A stretch of DNA of 64,000 nucleotides. It comes from CAZIVP01 sp964542915 (lineage in GTDB: Bacteria > Calditrichota > Calditrichia > Calditrichales > Calditrichaceae). The stretch lies in assembly GCA_964542915.1 (NCBI GenBank), contig CAZIVP010000016.1, positions 22,818 to 86,817 on the forward strand, written 5' to 3'. Both the position numbers and the translations under genes were made by a program. Below are positions 17,341 through 26,558 of this stretch, piece after piece; the first letter of the stretch is position 1, and each line of letters begins with the position of its first letter. The notes beneath the pieces are model-generated. The model was not told the origin of the DNA. It saw nothing but the letters and a program-made list of their open reading frames with translations, and searched no databases.

Positions 17341-20300
17341 TTAATCACGTATGGCGATATTGACGTTTATACCGAATTCTTTGTAGGAGTATTTACCGGA
17401 AATTTTATTTTCATTGGCGCCCATTTCGTAAAACATGCTGCCCTGTACGCGTTTGCTAAAACGATATGTGGCGGAAGGGCGCAGTTTCCAGGAGCTGTTT
17501 TTCTGCCGTTCTTCGAACGACTTCTGATCGAATTGTTTCTGAAATGTGCGATTTTCGGATGCATCGAACGTTAGATTGAAATTGATTTCGTTTTTAAACG
17601 TTTTGCCCCTGAACGGCCAAACCGGGATTGGGATTTTGAAGCCCGATGTCTTGGAATAGCTCAATGAGAAGGTAAAATTGCTGCTCTCCGTTTTGGAAGC
17701 GCCGGCGGAACCGGAGAACGAATAACTGGTGTTTTCGGTCATTCTCAGGTTGGCGGTAACGCCCCATTTGGTGCGGATATTCATGCCGATGAGTGGCTGC
17801 CAGTTGTTGCTGAAGCTTTGCGAGGTCGGCAAAAAACTGCCGTCCAGCTTAAGGGTACGGTTTTCGGAATACTTGCCGCTGTGGGCGTGGGTTACCTGAA
17901 CCGATTTGGCGAATGCGGGAAAGAACAGAAATTTTTCAACGCCGGAGACCTGAACGTTCCAGTCGGGCACAAAAGCACGCCAACCCTTGAGATCGTCAAA
18001 GTTTTCTTTGGGGTTGTCGCTGAGGGCGAAATAGGTGCTCGAGGTGCTTCCGCTGCGGTTGCGTCCGTAATCGGAGCTGGATTCCTGCGTACTGTACGAA
18101 TGGGAAAGCGATATGGAAATATTACGCGAGACGTTGAAGCTGGTGTTAGTCCGCAGCCCCTTTTGCTGCTGGTGTATCGGTCCCACCAGATTGACCGGAT
18201 TCTCCTGAAACAAGAGAGAACTGTCTTGCGGGACGCCGGGATTGCGTGTAAAACCGAACTGGAAATCCCATGCAGGGATGCCCGATAGGTACTGGTGCGA
18301 AATCTGGTCGGAAAAGGTAAGATTGGCTTTTATGGATTGCCATTCGCTTAACAGGTTGTAAGCAGCCATGAGGGGGTTCGGAAAACGGAGCGTCTTCTCT
18401 TCTTCCTTTTCCTCTTCCTCCTCGCCCTTTTGCTCTTGTTGATTATCCTGCTGGTTGGAGCGTGATCGTCGGCCGCGGCGCCCGCGTTGGGCGTCCGATT
18501 GCCCATCCGGCGTATAGATGGTTTTTAATAGCTTGCCGGGATTAAACGTCATATTGATTTGTTTTTGCGTACGGTTTGAACTCTTCTTGTACTTGTTTCC
18601 GTTGGTTAACTGGTAAGAGAAATTACTGCTGAACGAGAAATCGGGACGCAGCCAATTGGTCAGATTGGGACGATAGGTGCCTTTGAACGTCTGGTTGATG
18701 TCAGTATCCAACCCAAAATTGCCCTCTGTAATGATTTTGTTCCAGAGTTGGCTGTGGTTCAAACTGTCGGAGTCGGCGTCGGACTGGTAGGACCGGGAAT
18801 AGTCGAAACTGAGGTTTTCGATCAGCTTGTATCCGGCATTGATGGAGCGATTGGCGGAGGTATTGACAATGCGTTTCACCTCATTCTGTGTGGTGTCGTT
18901 GTCGCTGCGTCGCAATGTTTCGGTTTTGGAATCGGACACATTAAGATTCATGTTGATCCGTTCCGGCGTGTAATAAATTTTTTCATCGCTGATGGCCTTG
19001 ACAACAGGGATCTTCTTGAGGAATGAAAACGGCTGTACGTAATTATCGCGACCAAACGGAATGCCGTAATTAATGGATTCCTTCATCTGCCGGGAATCGT
19101 TGAATTCAATTTCCCAGTTGCTGTTGTGGCGTTGCGAATAATCCACATTCAGACTGAGCTGATCCAGCGTATAACGCAAATACCAGTGTTTGGACTTGGA
19201 CCGTTTCTGGATCGTCGTCCCGATTCCAAACACACGACTTTCCGATGCCTGGTCTTCCAATTCCTCGGGAAGTTCGCGCAGTCCTACCAGCGACTGCAAC
19301 TTTTCGGTAATGGTCTGATTACGGTAACCGCTTAAGCGGTCGGTATTGGGCAGATATTTGGGAATGCTGCGGTTAAACGCAGCTCTTGCGTCCACGGGAA
19401 ACGAAAGGTCCCACGATTCCGGTAAGAATTTATCGAGGTTGATCTTCCCGGAATAGTTCTGAATTTCCTCGGTATTGCCGCCGCCAAACTGGGTGCTGAT
19501 GTTGTGGTAATCGGCGTCCTTGCTCTCCAGTTGGGCGTTAAACGAAAGCAGGTCCGCCAGTTGTACATTGGCGCTCATCCTTAACGCGGTAGCGTTAATT
19601 TTGCGCACGTTGGATAACCGCAATTCGTCCAGCCATACCTCACCAACAAAATCGGTGGGGTCCCTTCCGGGTCGGTTACCCATGTGCTTTACGCCAATGA
19701 CGAAATAGCGGATGTTTTTGAGGTTGGGCAACCCTTCCACTTTGTAATAACCGCCGGGCTTGCCTTTAAGCTCCTGAATGCTGGTTTCGCCGCTTAGCGC
19801 TTTTACCCGCGCCATCGCATCCAGATCGATATCGATGTTGTTATTGTCGGTATTCCAGTGGGAGTAAATATCCTGGCCGTATTCGTAATAATTGTTTTGA
19901 TCCGATCCTAAACGCAGGTAAAAACGGATATTGGAGCTGTCGCCCGCTTCAGGGTTTACGGGCGGGCCTCCGGGCAATTTACGGTCGCCGTGCACAAACA
20001 TGCGCAACCGTTCGTAGTTGAGGAGATCGAGCGGTTTGTACAGTAATTTTTTGGCCTCGGCCACATGACCCGCGCGTAACCCGAAAAACCGCATAACGAG
20101 CGACTGCTCCTTGGATCGCGCTTTGGTGATGCGGTCTTCCACGCCGGTTACCCCGGGCGGTGAGTGGTATGCCTCGATATCGCCCGCAGCGGTGGCGTTT
20201 TCTTCCGTATTATAAGTAGCCAGTGTAAATAAAGAATCGTTTCTGACGAAATCGGCGGTATCGTTTTCGGCGATGCCGGTTTCTTCCCATTCATTACCGA

Positions 20301-23300
20301 CAAAATCAAACGTGGCAATGAAGATGCGCCGACGTTCGGTGGGCAGTTTATCGAACCAGAGACGAACAAAGAATATCTGCTGGAAATCTTCGTCGGGTTC
20401 GCCGATCTTTTTCTGAAAATCTTTAATGGGGATACGAAAGAGGCGCCAACCTTTTTGGGTGGCGCCGGCGATCCATTTTTTGGCTTCGGCATTGGTGGTA
20501 TCCAGAGAAAAGGAGTATTCGAAATACTCATTGGTTGTGGAAATCTGACCGTCGCCGTCCAGGTCTTCGGTATCGGGGTAACGGGCGGCGCGGGAGTTAC
20601 TGTTGCCTTCCGTTCCATTCAGTCCGTCGTAGCTGATGCCGTCGTACACATCGAGGGCGCCGCGTTCGGGATCGTACCAGTTATCGTCGGGATCGTCGCC
20701 GGGACGGCCGTTGGGGATGCCGTCGATGCCGGTATCTTCGCCTTCATCCAGCAGACCGTTATTGTTACGATCTTCCGTATTAAGATTGCCGTAGCTTTGT
20801 TCGCCGCGCAAATTATTACCCTTCATGTACCAGTCTTCCGAAATACGCCCGATATCGATATTGACGCGCCCGTCATAGCCCTTCACCCACATTTCGATGT
20901 ATTTGGTCTTTTGCTGGTCGGCAAAACTAAGAGTCGAACGCATAATACCCGCCCAGGCGCTGTCCTCACTGGCATCTTCGTCCCGCCAGAAGTCGATACC
21001 CAAAACGTCGGTGGTTTGACCGGTCTGGGCGTTCACATCGCGGTTCGGCCAGATGTCTTTTATGGGCACCTGATGGTAGGGATTGAACCAGGCCATATTG
21101 GCACGGTATTTATTGACGACGCTGTCTTTGGGCGTTGCAGAGCCCAGCGTTTTTAACTCCTTGGGCGGACTGGCCGGCGTCCAGGTGCGGTAACGGATGC
21201 CAAGGGTCGTGGTGCGTTTGCTGGCCTCGAAATCATCGATGTAAGCAACGCCGTCGTTGTCATTGGTGGACTCGTTGTTCATCGTATTGGGGTTGGGCAA
21301 AACCTGGGCGAATTCGCCTTCGAAGTTCACTCGGGATTCGGCATTGGTTTCAACCATGGGCAGAGCGTCTACCATTTCGGTTAAAAAGCGCGGTTTGAAC
21401 TTGAAGGCGGCGTTCACGTCCCACACAAAATTGCGGAAGGGTTCCTGCCCCACGCGTACCTTGGGATCCAGGGTCGATTTGTTGAGATAAAGGGCGGTTA
21501 ATCCGATAAAGGAATCGTCCAGAAACCGGTATTCCATGCGCCCGCCGAAAATGGTCTTTTTATCGAGTTGGAAAAGATTTGCGCGCTCGTATTTGATTTG
21601 AATATTGGAGCTGCTGCGCTTGGCCTCCGGAGAAACCAACGTAAGCTGGCCGCTGAAATAATCGATGGTGTAATCTTTGTCCCGCTGCAGGGTTCTCCCG
21701 CCGAGTGTGACCACTTCACTGCCTTCCAGAACGTAAAAGCCGAGATCGAAGGTGGATTTCGTACTCTTTGAAGTGACGATCATTTCGAATTTGGAGCGAT
21801 TCAGAAATTCGTTGTCGTTACTGTTACTGAAGTTGTACATATCCACGGTGTATTTGTCGTCCAGCTTATCGTTAAAACGGCTGCCTTCCGGCGGATTAAA
21901 CGGTTGAACGGAAGGGAAGATGAGAATGCCGTCCGCGCGGTTTACGATATAGGGATTGTTATCGATTTTTTCATCGCCGCCCTCAATCGGTTCGCCGTTT
22001 TCGTCCAGAACATCCAACTCCATCAGGTTAAGGAATGATTTGTCACTGCCTTCGGGATAGGTTTCGTGATTGCCGTTTACGTTATATTCCAGGCGGACAT
22101 CAAATCCCTCCTTTTCGATGTTGCTGCCGCCCAGGGAGTACACGTTGCGCATCATTAACGGCCAGGTTTCTTCGTAAGTGGGCTGCATGGCTTTGGGTTT
22201 AATCAGTTTGAGCACTACAGCCTGGCCGCTGTCCTGAATCGCTTCGTTTAATGTGCCGACGGGCCGGTTCAAATATTGCGGGGCTTCAACGCCAACGGAT
22301 TGGTTACTTGCGCCGGCGGAAGTTACGAATGCGACGGCGATGGCTTCATTGGTCTGTGCGGTCTGGTTTAGTTTAAAAAAGCCGCGGTATTTATCGAAGG
22401 TATAATCTTTACCCTCTTCCAGTCGTTTAAAAAATCCTTTTTCCAGGCGCCCTTCGCGGTTTTCCGTGGTTACCGTATCCAGATCCACTTCGAAGCGGCC
22501 GGTGGAAGGATTGAAATAGGCGACCGGCTGGGAAACAGCGATGCCCTGCCGCGCATCGGGATCATTGTAGCCGGTGGTTTTCCAGACTTCCAACTGGAGG
22601 ATATCGGTGCCGCGGGTATAGGAGAACGTTTGCGGATCGTTAGCGAATCCCTGTTCATAGTAATTCCGGTAATACAGGTCGGCGAAAAAGTAACGGTTTT
22701 TAATGAATTCGTAATCCTTAACCGTCGTTTGCGATTCCTTCGAGCCGCCGCTTACCGTCAACTCTTGCTGCTGGCCCTTTTCCAGAGAGGCAATGCCGGT
22801 AAAATAGAGGTTGCCTAATTGCATCTGCGTTTTTAAACCGAATAAGCCCTGGTTGGAGCCGCCGAACATCACGTAACGCGTGGAAGGCAGGGATAGCGAA
22901 ATATTGCCGGCTTCTACTTTTTGTACGATCTCGTCTTCTTCGCCGTCGTAACGCAGTTTGAGTGTGTTTTCCACATCCACCGTGGCTTCACTGTTCTGCT
23001 CTACGGATACGGTCACTTTTTCGCCGATTTTACCCTCAACCGTGAATTGTTGTGTTTGCCGGAAGCGCGGACTGAATGTGTTTTGGCTTTCGATGGCGGA
23101 AACGGCGGATCCAGAACGCTCTTCGGTCCGGCCGGAGAGATCGAAAGAAATGTTACCGGTTACCCTCAATCCGATACGGTCGGAGCCGAAAATACGGGTA
23201 AACGTTTCGTTTTTAATGCGAAAGGGTATGTCGAGTTCGATCGCCCCGAAAGCTTCTTCCTGCTGGCCTCTAAAGTTCTGGAGGATGGTTTTTTTCCATA

Positions 23301-23682
23301 GCTCTTTTTCCTGAAAATCCATACGCATATCGATGTAGGTGTTCAAATCCACAACGGCGGGTAACAGGAATTCCGTACTATTTAGCTTTTCGCTTATGGA
23401 GATAAAGCGCCCGGTGGAATCCATCTTAACGATGCGTTGGTAAGATGACGGCCGGTGAGGGAAAATGGTTGAATCGTCTTTAATTTTTTGCAGCCCGTAA
23501 AATTCGGGCTCAAATAAATCAACCACTTTGGGCGGTTCTGGCATTTCGACGCCAATCTGTGCTTGTGCCATTCCCTGGAAAAGCACGAAACAAATGCCAA
23601 CCGCTCCCACTCGGAGTAGTGATTCCAGGCGTTTCCTATTGATGTTCAAGCTCCAATCATCAGAATTTAATATAACCAACAA
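17341..23682 (-). CDS. sprA: SprA-family T9SS outer-membrane translocon
   Basis: A giant 2113-residue outer-membrane protein of the SprA (Sov) family, the protein-conducting barrel of the type IX secretion system. SprA is known to form a 36-strand barrel with a lateral gate bound by PorV. The sequence shows a signal-like segment (about 22-42, VGAVGICFVLFQGMAQAQ), then a long run of amphipathic strands with family-type phrases such as GRTLQRDKDYTIDYFSGQLT, DDFEASKRTTTLGIRYRTW and FVGEVWLDELRLSNV. A low-complexity Arg- then Glu-rich linker lies at about residue 1720-1760, and the final barrel strands follow. The length is within the family range of about 2000-2500. Start uncertain: a TTG is used, with a second TTG 11 codons on and no good ribosome site. 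It leads the minus-strand operon that contains PorV-like and cargo genes. Confidence 0.92.
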   Translation of the reverse strand: MLVILNSDDWSLNINRKRLESLLRVGAVGICFVLFQGMAQAQIGVEMPEPPKVVDLFEPEFYGLQKIKDDSTIFPHRPSSYQRIVKMDSTGRFISISEKLNSTEFLLPAVVDLNTYIDMRMDFQEKELWKKTILQNFRGQQEEAFGAIELDIPFRIKNETFTRIFGSDRIGLRVTGNISFDLSGRTEERSGSAVSAIESQNTFSPRFRQTQQFTVEGKIGEKVTVSVEQNSEATVDVENTLKLRYDGEEDEIVQKVEAGNISLSLPSTRYVMFGGSNQGLFGLKTQMQLGNLYFTGIASLEKGQQQELTVSGGSKESQTTVKDYEFIKNRYFFADLYYRNYYEQGFANDPQTFSYTRGTDILQLEVWKTTGYNDPDARQGIAVSQPVAYFNPSTGRFEVDLDTVTTENREGRLEKGFFKRLEEGKDYTFDKYRGFFKLNQTAQTNEAIAVAFVTSAGASNQSVGVEAPQYLNRPVGTLNEAIQDSGQAVVLKLIKPKAMQPTYEETWPLMMRNVYSLGGSNIEKEGFDVRLEYNVNGNHETYPEGSDKSFLNLMELDVLDENGEPIEGGDEKIDNNPYIVNRADGILIFPSVQPFNPPEGSRFNDKLDDKYTVDMYNFSNSNDNEFLNRSKFEMIVTSKSTKSTFDLGFYVLEGSEVVTLGGRTLQRDKDYTIDYFSGQLTLVSPEAKRSSSNIQIKYERANLFQLDKKTIFGGRMEYRFLDDSFIGLTALYLNKSTLDPKVRVGQEPFRNFVWDVNAAFKFKPRFLTEMVDALPMVETNAESRVNFEGEFAQVLPNPNTMNNESTNDNDGVAYIDDFEASKRTTTLGIRYRTWTPASPPKELKTLGSATPKDSVVNKYRANMAWFNPYHQVPIKDIWPNRDVNAQTGQTTDVLGIDFWRDEDASEDSAWAGIMRSTLSFADQQKTKYIEMWVKGYDGRVNIDIGRISEDWYMKGNNLRGEQSYGNLNTEDRNNNGLLDEGEDTGIDGIPNGRPGDDPDDNWYDPERGALDVYDGISYDGLNGTEGNSNSRAARYPDTEDLDGDGQISTTNEYFEYSFSLDTTNAEAKKWIAGATQKGWRLFRIPIKDFQKKIGEPDEDFQQIFFVRLWFDKLPTERRRIFIATFDFVGNEWEETGIAENDTADFVRNDSLFTLATYNTEENATAAGDIEAYHSPPGVTGVEDRITKARSKEQSLVMRFFGLRAGHVAEAKKLLYKPLDLLNYERLRMFVHGDRKLPGGPPVNPEAGDSSNIRFYLRLGSDQNNYYEYGQDIYSHWNTDNNNIDIDLDAMARVKALSGETSIQELKGKPGGYYKVEGLPNLKNIRYFVIGVKHMGNRPGRDPTDFVGEVWLDELRLSNVRKINATALRMSANVQLADLLSFNAQLESKDADYHNISTQFGGGNTEEIQNYSGKINLDKFLPESWDLSFPVDARAAFNRSIPKYLPNTDRLSGYRNQTITEKLQSLVGLRELPEELEDQASESRVFGIGTTIQKRSKSKHWYLRYTLDQLSLNVDYSQRHNSNWEIEFNDSRQMKESINYGIPFGRDNYVQPFSFLKKIPVVKAISDEKIYYTPERINMNLNVSDSKTETLRRSDNDTTQNEVKRIVNTSANRSINAGYKLIENLSFDYSRSYQSDADSDSLNHSQLWNKIITEGNFGLDTDINQTFKGTYRPNLTNWLRPDFSFSSNFSYQLTNGNKYKKSSNRTQKQINMTFNPGKLLKTIYTPDGQSDAQRGRRGRRSRSNQQDNQQEQKGEEEEEKEEEKTLRFPNPLMAAYNLLSEWQSIKANLTFSDQISHQYLSGIPAWDFQFGFTRNPGVPQDSSLLFQENPVNLVGPIHQQQKGLRTNTSFNVSRNISISLSHSYSTQESSSDYGRNRSGSTSSTYFALSDNPKENFDDLKGWRAFVPDWNVQVSGVEKFLFFPAFAKSVQVTHAHSGKYSENRTLKLDGSFLPTSQSFSNNWQPLIGMNIRTKWGVTANLRMTENTSYSFSGSAGASKTESSNFTFSLSYSKTSGFKIPIPVWPFRGKTFKNEINFNLTFDASENRTFQKQFDQKSFEERQKNSSWKLRPSATYRFSKRVQGSMFYEMGANENKISGKYSYKEFGINVNIAIRD

Positions 23683-23999
23683 CGTACACTTAATTGAACG
23701 GTAGCAATAGACGCTATAGAACGACCTCCGAGTGTTTGAGGGGTACTTCGTTTTAACAAATGCAAAATATAATGAGCGTCGCCCCGCTTTTCAAGGGTAA
23801 ATCGCCGCCCTATTTTAACATTTTTTAAATGGTTAGTAGCTTTAACGTATGCCTGAAATAAAGGTTCGGGAATTATTGAACGCAAACGAAAAACTTTGTA
23901 TGGGCCGAAAGCACGCATTAAATTGGCATTCGATTTGATAACGCAACGGAGACCGGTGGGAACTAAACTCATTTAAGCATACGGTATGCAACCATCATT
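23683..23999. other. Divergent intergenic region between sprA and the LptF/G-type genes
   Basis: This 317-base region must hold both divergent promoters. A TATAAT lies at about 23767 on the plus strand, without a good -35. No T9SS-type regulator site or hairpin stands out. A minus-strand open frame inside it has no ribosome site and an unlikely composition and is not called. Confidence 0.4.
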
Positions 24000-25472
24000 A
24001 TGAAAATTCTGAACCGCTACATACTTAAAGAACATATCATGCCGTTTTTTATGGCGCTGTTTGTCATCATGTTCATTTTACTGATGAATTTCCTTGTGAA
24101 ATACATCGGCCATATATTCGGCAAAGGATTATCGGCATTTATCATTGCCAAATTAATTGTGTTGAATCTGGCCTGGATGTTGGCGCTCGCCGTGCCGATG
24201 GCGACTTTGGTCGCGGTTTTAATGGCCTTCGGTCGTCTATCGGCGGACAATGAAATCACTATTTTAAAATCCAGCGGAATAAGCATTTATCGCATTATCC
24301 GACCTTCCATTTATATGGGCTTGGCACTCACGTTGGTCATGATCTATTTTAACGACCGAATTTTGCCCGAAGCCAATCACGCCGCAAAGAATATGTTTTC
24401 CGCCGTCAAAGAAAAAAAACCCACTTTACAGTTAGAAGAACACATTTTCTATACCATCAATAAATATACGCTTCTGGTCGAAGATATTGAAAAACCGCTC
24501 GAGGAAGAATGGCTGAGCCTGGATAAAATGCTGGGTCCGGCGTATCAGGATAAAAATACGATAGACCGCCTAAAAAATCTGACTATTTTTGATCGAACCG
24601 ATCCGGCAAAGACGATTACGATTGTGGCGAGCGAAGGATATATGGTTTATTCTAAACCGCGGAAAACATTGATATTTACTTTATTTGACGGAGAATTTCA
24701 CGAATTGGATCATAAAAAAGCCGAGGAGTATCAACGTTCGAAGTTTAAAAAGCATGTCGTGTATATACCCGCGGAAGAATTTCAATTTGAAGAAAAAAAG
24801 GAGGATTATCGCAGCGACCGGGAAATGAGTGTCCGCATGATGCAGGATAAGATCGATTCGTTCAGAGAACAGATCGAGAAACAACAAATCCGGGTGAGGC
24901 AGAGTTTGCGCGATCACTTCGTCCGCATCGATACATTACTGAAACGCCCGGTTGATTCATTATACGCCCAAACATTCCGTTTCCCGCCCGTATCGAAAAA
25001 CCGTTATGAAGGCGCAAAATCGGCCGCCAGGCGTATAGTCGAGCGCCATTATCATCAGATGCGCACCAAAGAGAACATCATCGATAATCAACGATCCTCG
25101 ATTAACCGATTTGCGGTTGAAATTCATAAAAAATTTTCCATACCGTTTGCCTGTATTGTGTTTGTCCTGATCGGGGCGCCGCTTGGCGTAATGAGTCGAA
25201 AAGGCAGCATGGGTGCGGCCATCAGTTTGAGTATTGGTTTTTTCCTTTTATATTGGGTATTTCTGATTGGCGGCGAAGATCTTGCCGACCGGAAGTTTAT
25301 GACCCCGTTTATCGCTATGTGGCTGCCCAATATCATAGTAGGCGGCGGAGGAATGTATTTGTTGTGGCGGGCTGTCAAAGAATCCACTTTTATACACTGG
25401 GAATGGTTGTCCATTTTAATGAGCAAGTTTAGGTTTATAGGAAAATCCAAACAGGAGAATGAGGCGCATTAA
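24000..25472 (+). CDS. LptF/LptG (YjgP/YjgQ) family lipopolysaccharide export permease, long form
   Basis: An inner-membrane permease subunit of the Lpt ABC exporter that extracts lipopolysaccharide and sends it across the periplasm. The layout is three N-terminal helices (about 15-120), a periplasmic beta-jellyroll domain, then three C-terminal helices from about residue 380 with IPFACIVFVLIGAPLGV, a family hallmark. At 490 residues it is about 100 longer than usual: a charged, helical insertion (about 265-375, rich in K, E, R and Q) lies between the jellyroll and the last helices, and may form a coiled coil. The ATG start lacks a clear Shine-Dalgarno, so it could be leaderless. Its stop codon overlaps the ATG of the next permease (TAATG), as expected for an LptF/LptG pair. 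Confidence 0.9.
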   Translation: MKILNRYILKEHIMPFFMALFVIMFILLMNFLVKYIGHIFGKGLSAFIIAKLIVLNLAWMLALAVPMATLVAVLMAFGRLSADNEITILKSSGISIYRIIRPSIYMGLALTLVMIYFNDRILPEANHAAKNMFSAVKEKKPTLQLEEHIFYTINKYTLLVEDIEKPLEEEWLSLDKMLGPAYQDKNTIDRLKNLTIFDRTDPAKTITIVASEGYMVYSKPRKTLIFTLFDGEFHELDHKKAEEYQRSKFKKHVVYIPAEEFQFEEKKEDYRSDREMSVRMMQDKIDSFREQIEKQQIRVRQSLRDHFVRIDTLLKRPVDSLYAQTFRFPPVSKNRYEGAKSAARRIVERHYHQMRTKENIIDNQRSSINRFAVEIHKKFSIPFACIVFVLIGAPLGVMSRKGSMGAAISLSIGFFLLYWVFLIGGEDLADRKFMTPFIAMWLPNIIVGGGGMYLLWRAVKESTFIHWEWLSILMSKFRFIGKSKQENEAH

Positions 25473-26557
25473 TGCTATTGGATCGCATGCTGGATCGCTA
25501 TTTGCTTAAGCGTTTCTTCATCAATGTACTCATTGCGGTGTTAACGTGGATCATCATATTTCTGGTGGTGGACATTATTGAAAATATTTCCAAATTCATC
25601 GATCATAAAGCGACCTTCCAGCAGGTGTTTTTATACTATCTCTATTACATCCCCTATATCATAAGCCTTACGCTTCCGGTTGCGATGTTATTAAGCGTTT
25701 TGTTCACGTTGAGCACTTTGGCCAATAACAATGAGTTGATAGCGGAATTTAGCGCGGGCATCAGTCTCTACCGCTTATTGGCGCCGTTGTTTGTCGTTGC
25801 ATTATTAATCAGCGTTGGGGCCGGTTTCTTTAATGAAAAGGTCGTACCGCGAGCGAATCAATTGCGACTGAATCTAAAACGCTACGAGATTTCGGGGCAC
25901 AACCGTCCATCCGAGATGACGCGATCCAATATTTACCGCCAGGATGAAGAAAACCGCAAATTCGTCATTAAATATTTTAACAGTAAGAATAACACGGCCC
26001 GCAGCGTGAGTATCCAGACGTTTGAAGGCCCGGCGCTGATCGAACGCATCGATGCGGAGCGCATGGTTTGGAAAGACGGCCATTGGCTTTTAAAAAAGGG
26101 CCGGGTGCGGCAGTTTTCGGGGAATCGCGAACGACTGATGACCTTCGAGGACAGCCTTTTCAAAGCCAGTCGACTGAGTCCGGAAGATTTGATGGATATT
26201 CAAAAAAAACCCGAAGAGATGAGTTTTAGCGAATTAAACCGTTTTATTCGGGAGTTGCGTGCTATTGGAGCCGAGGTGAAAAAATGGGAGGTGGAGCGGC
26301 ATCTGAAAATTGCCATGCCGTTCGCTAATTTTATTGTCATTTTGCTGGGCGCCCCGCTTGCTTCGCGGAAACGGCGCGGCGGCATCGGTTTGAATTTCGG
26401 TATCAGTTTGATGGTAAGCTTTATCTATTTCATTATCATCCGTACCGGTCAGGTGTTCGGCCATCAGGGCAAATTGGATCCCTTATTAGCGGCCTGGCTG
26501 GGCAATCTGATCTTTTTAACGCTGGGGATTTACTCCCTCTTAAAGGTACGTAAGTAG
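25472..26557 (+). CDS. LptF/LptG (YjgP/YjgQ) family lipopolysaccharide export permease
   Basis: The second permease subunit of the Lpt exporter, 361 residues, the normal family length. Three N-terminal helices (about 12-115, including YIISLTLPVAMLLSVLFTL) are followed by the periplasmic jellyroll (about 130-255) and three C-terminal helices beginning with MPFANFIVILLGAPLASR, the counterpart of the hallmark in the preceding protein. Translation is probably coupled to the preceding gene by the TAATG overlap. No LptB ATPase, LptC or LptA gene is nearby, so they must be elsewhere. The stop codon lies one base from the stop of the convergent endonuclease gene, so no terminator fits between them. 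Which of the two proteins is LptF and which LptG is not settled. Confidence 0.92.
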   Translation: MLLDRMLDRYLLKRFFINVLIAVLTWIIIFLVVDIIENISKFIDHKATFQQVFLYYLYYIPYIISLTLPVAMLLSVLFTLSTLANNNELIAEFSAGISLYRLLAPLFVVALLISVGAGFFNEKVVPRANQLRLNLKRYEISGHNRPSEMTRSNIYRQDEENRKFVIKYFNSKNNTARSVSIQTFEGPALIERIDAERMVWKDGHWLLKKGRVRQFSGNRERLMTFEDSLFKASRLSPEDLMDIQKKPEEMSFSELNRFIRELRAIGAEVKKWEVERHLKIAMPFANFIVILLGAPLASRKRRGGIGLNFGISLMVSFIYFIIIRTGQVFGHQGKLDPLLAAWLGNLIFLTLGIYSLLKVRK

Positions 26558-26558
26558 T

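Noticed and set aside
20455..21156. Plus-strand open frame opposite sprA
   Set aside because: Shadow of the strongly supported SprA frame; Gly/Val-rich composition caused by codon complementarity.
23667..23972. Minus-strand open frame of 101 codons upstream of sprA
   Set aside because: No ribosome site, no domain, and it covers the region needed for divergent promoters.
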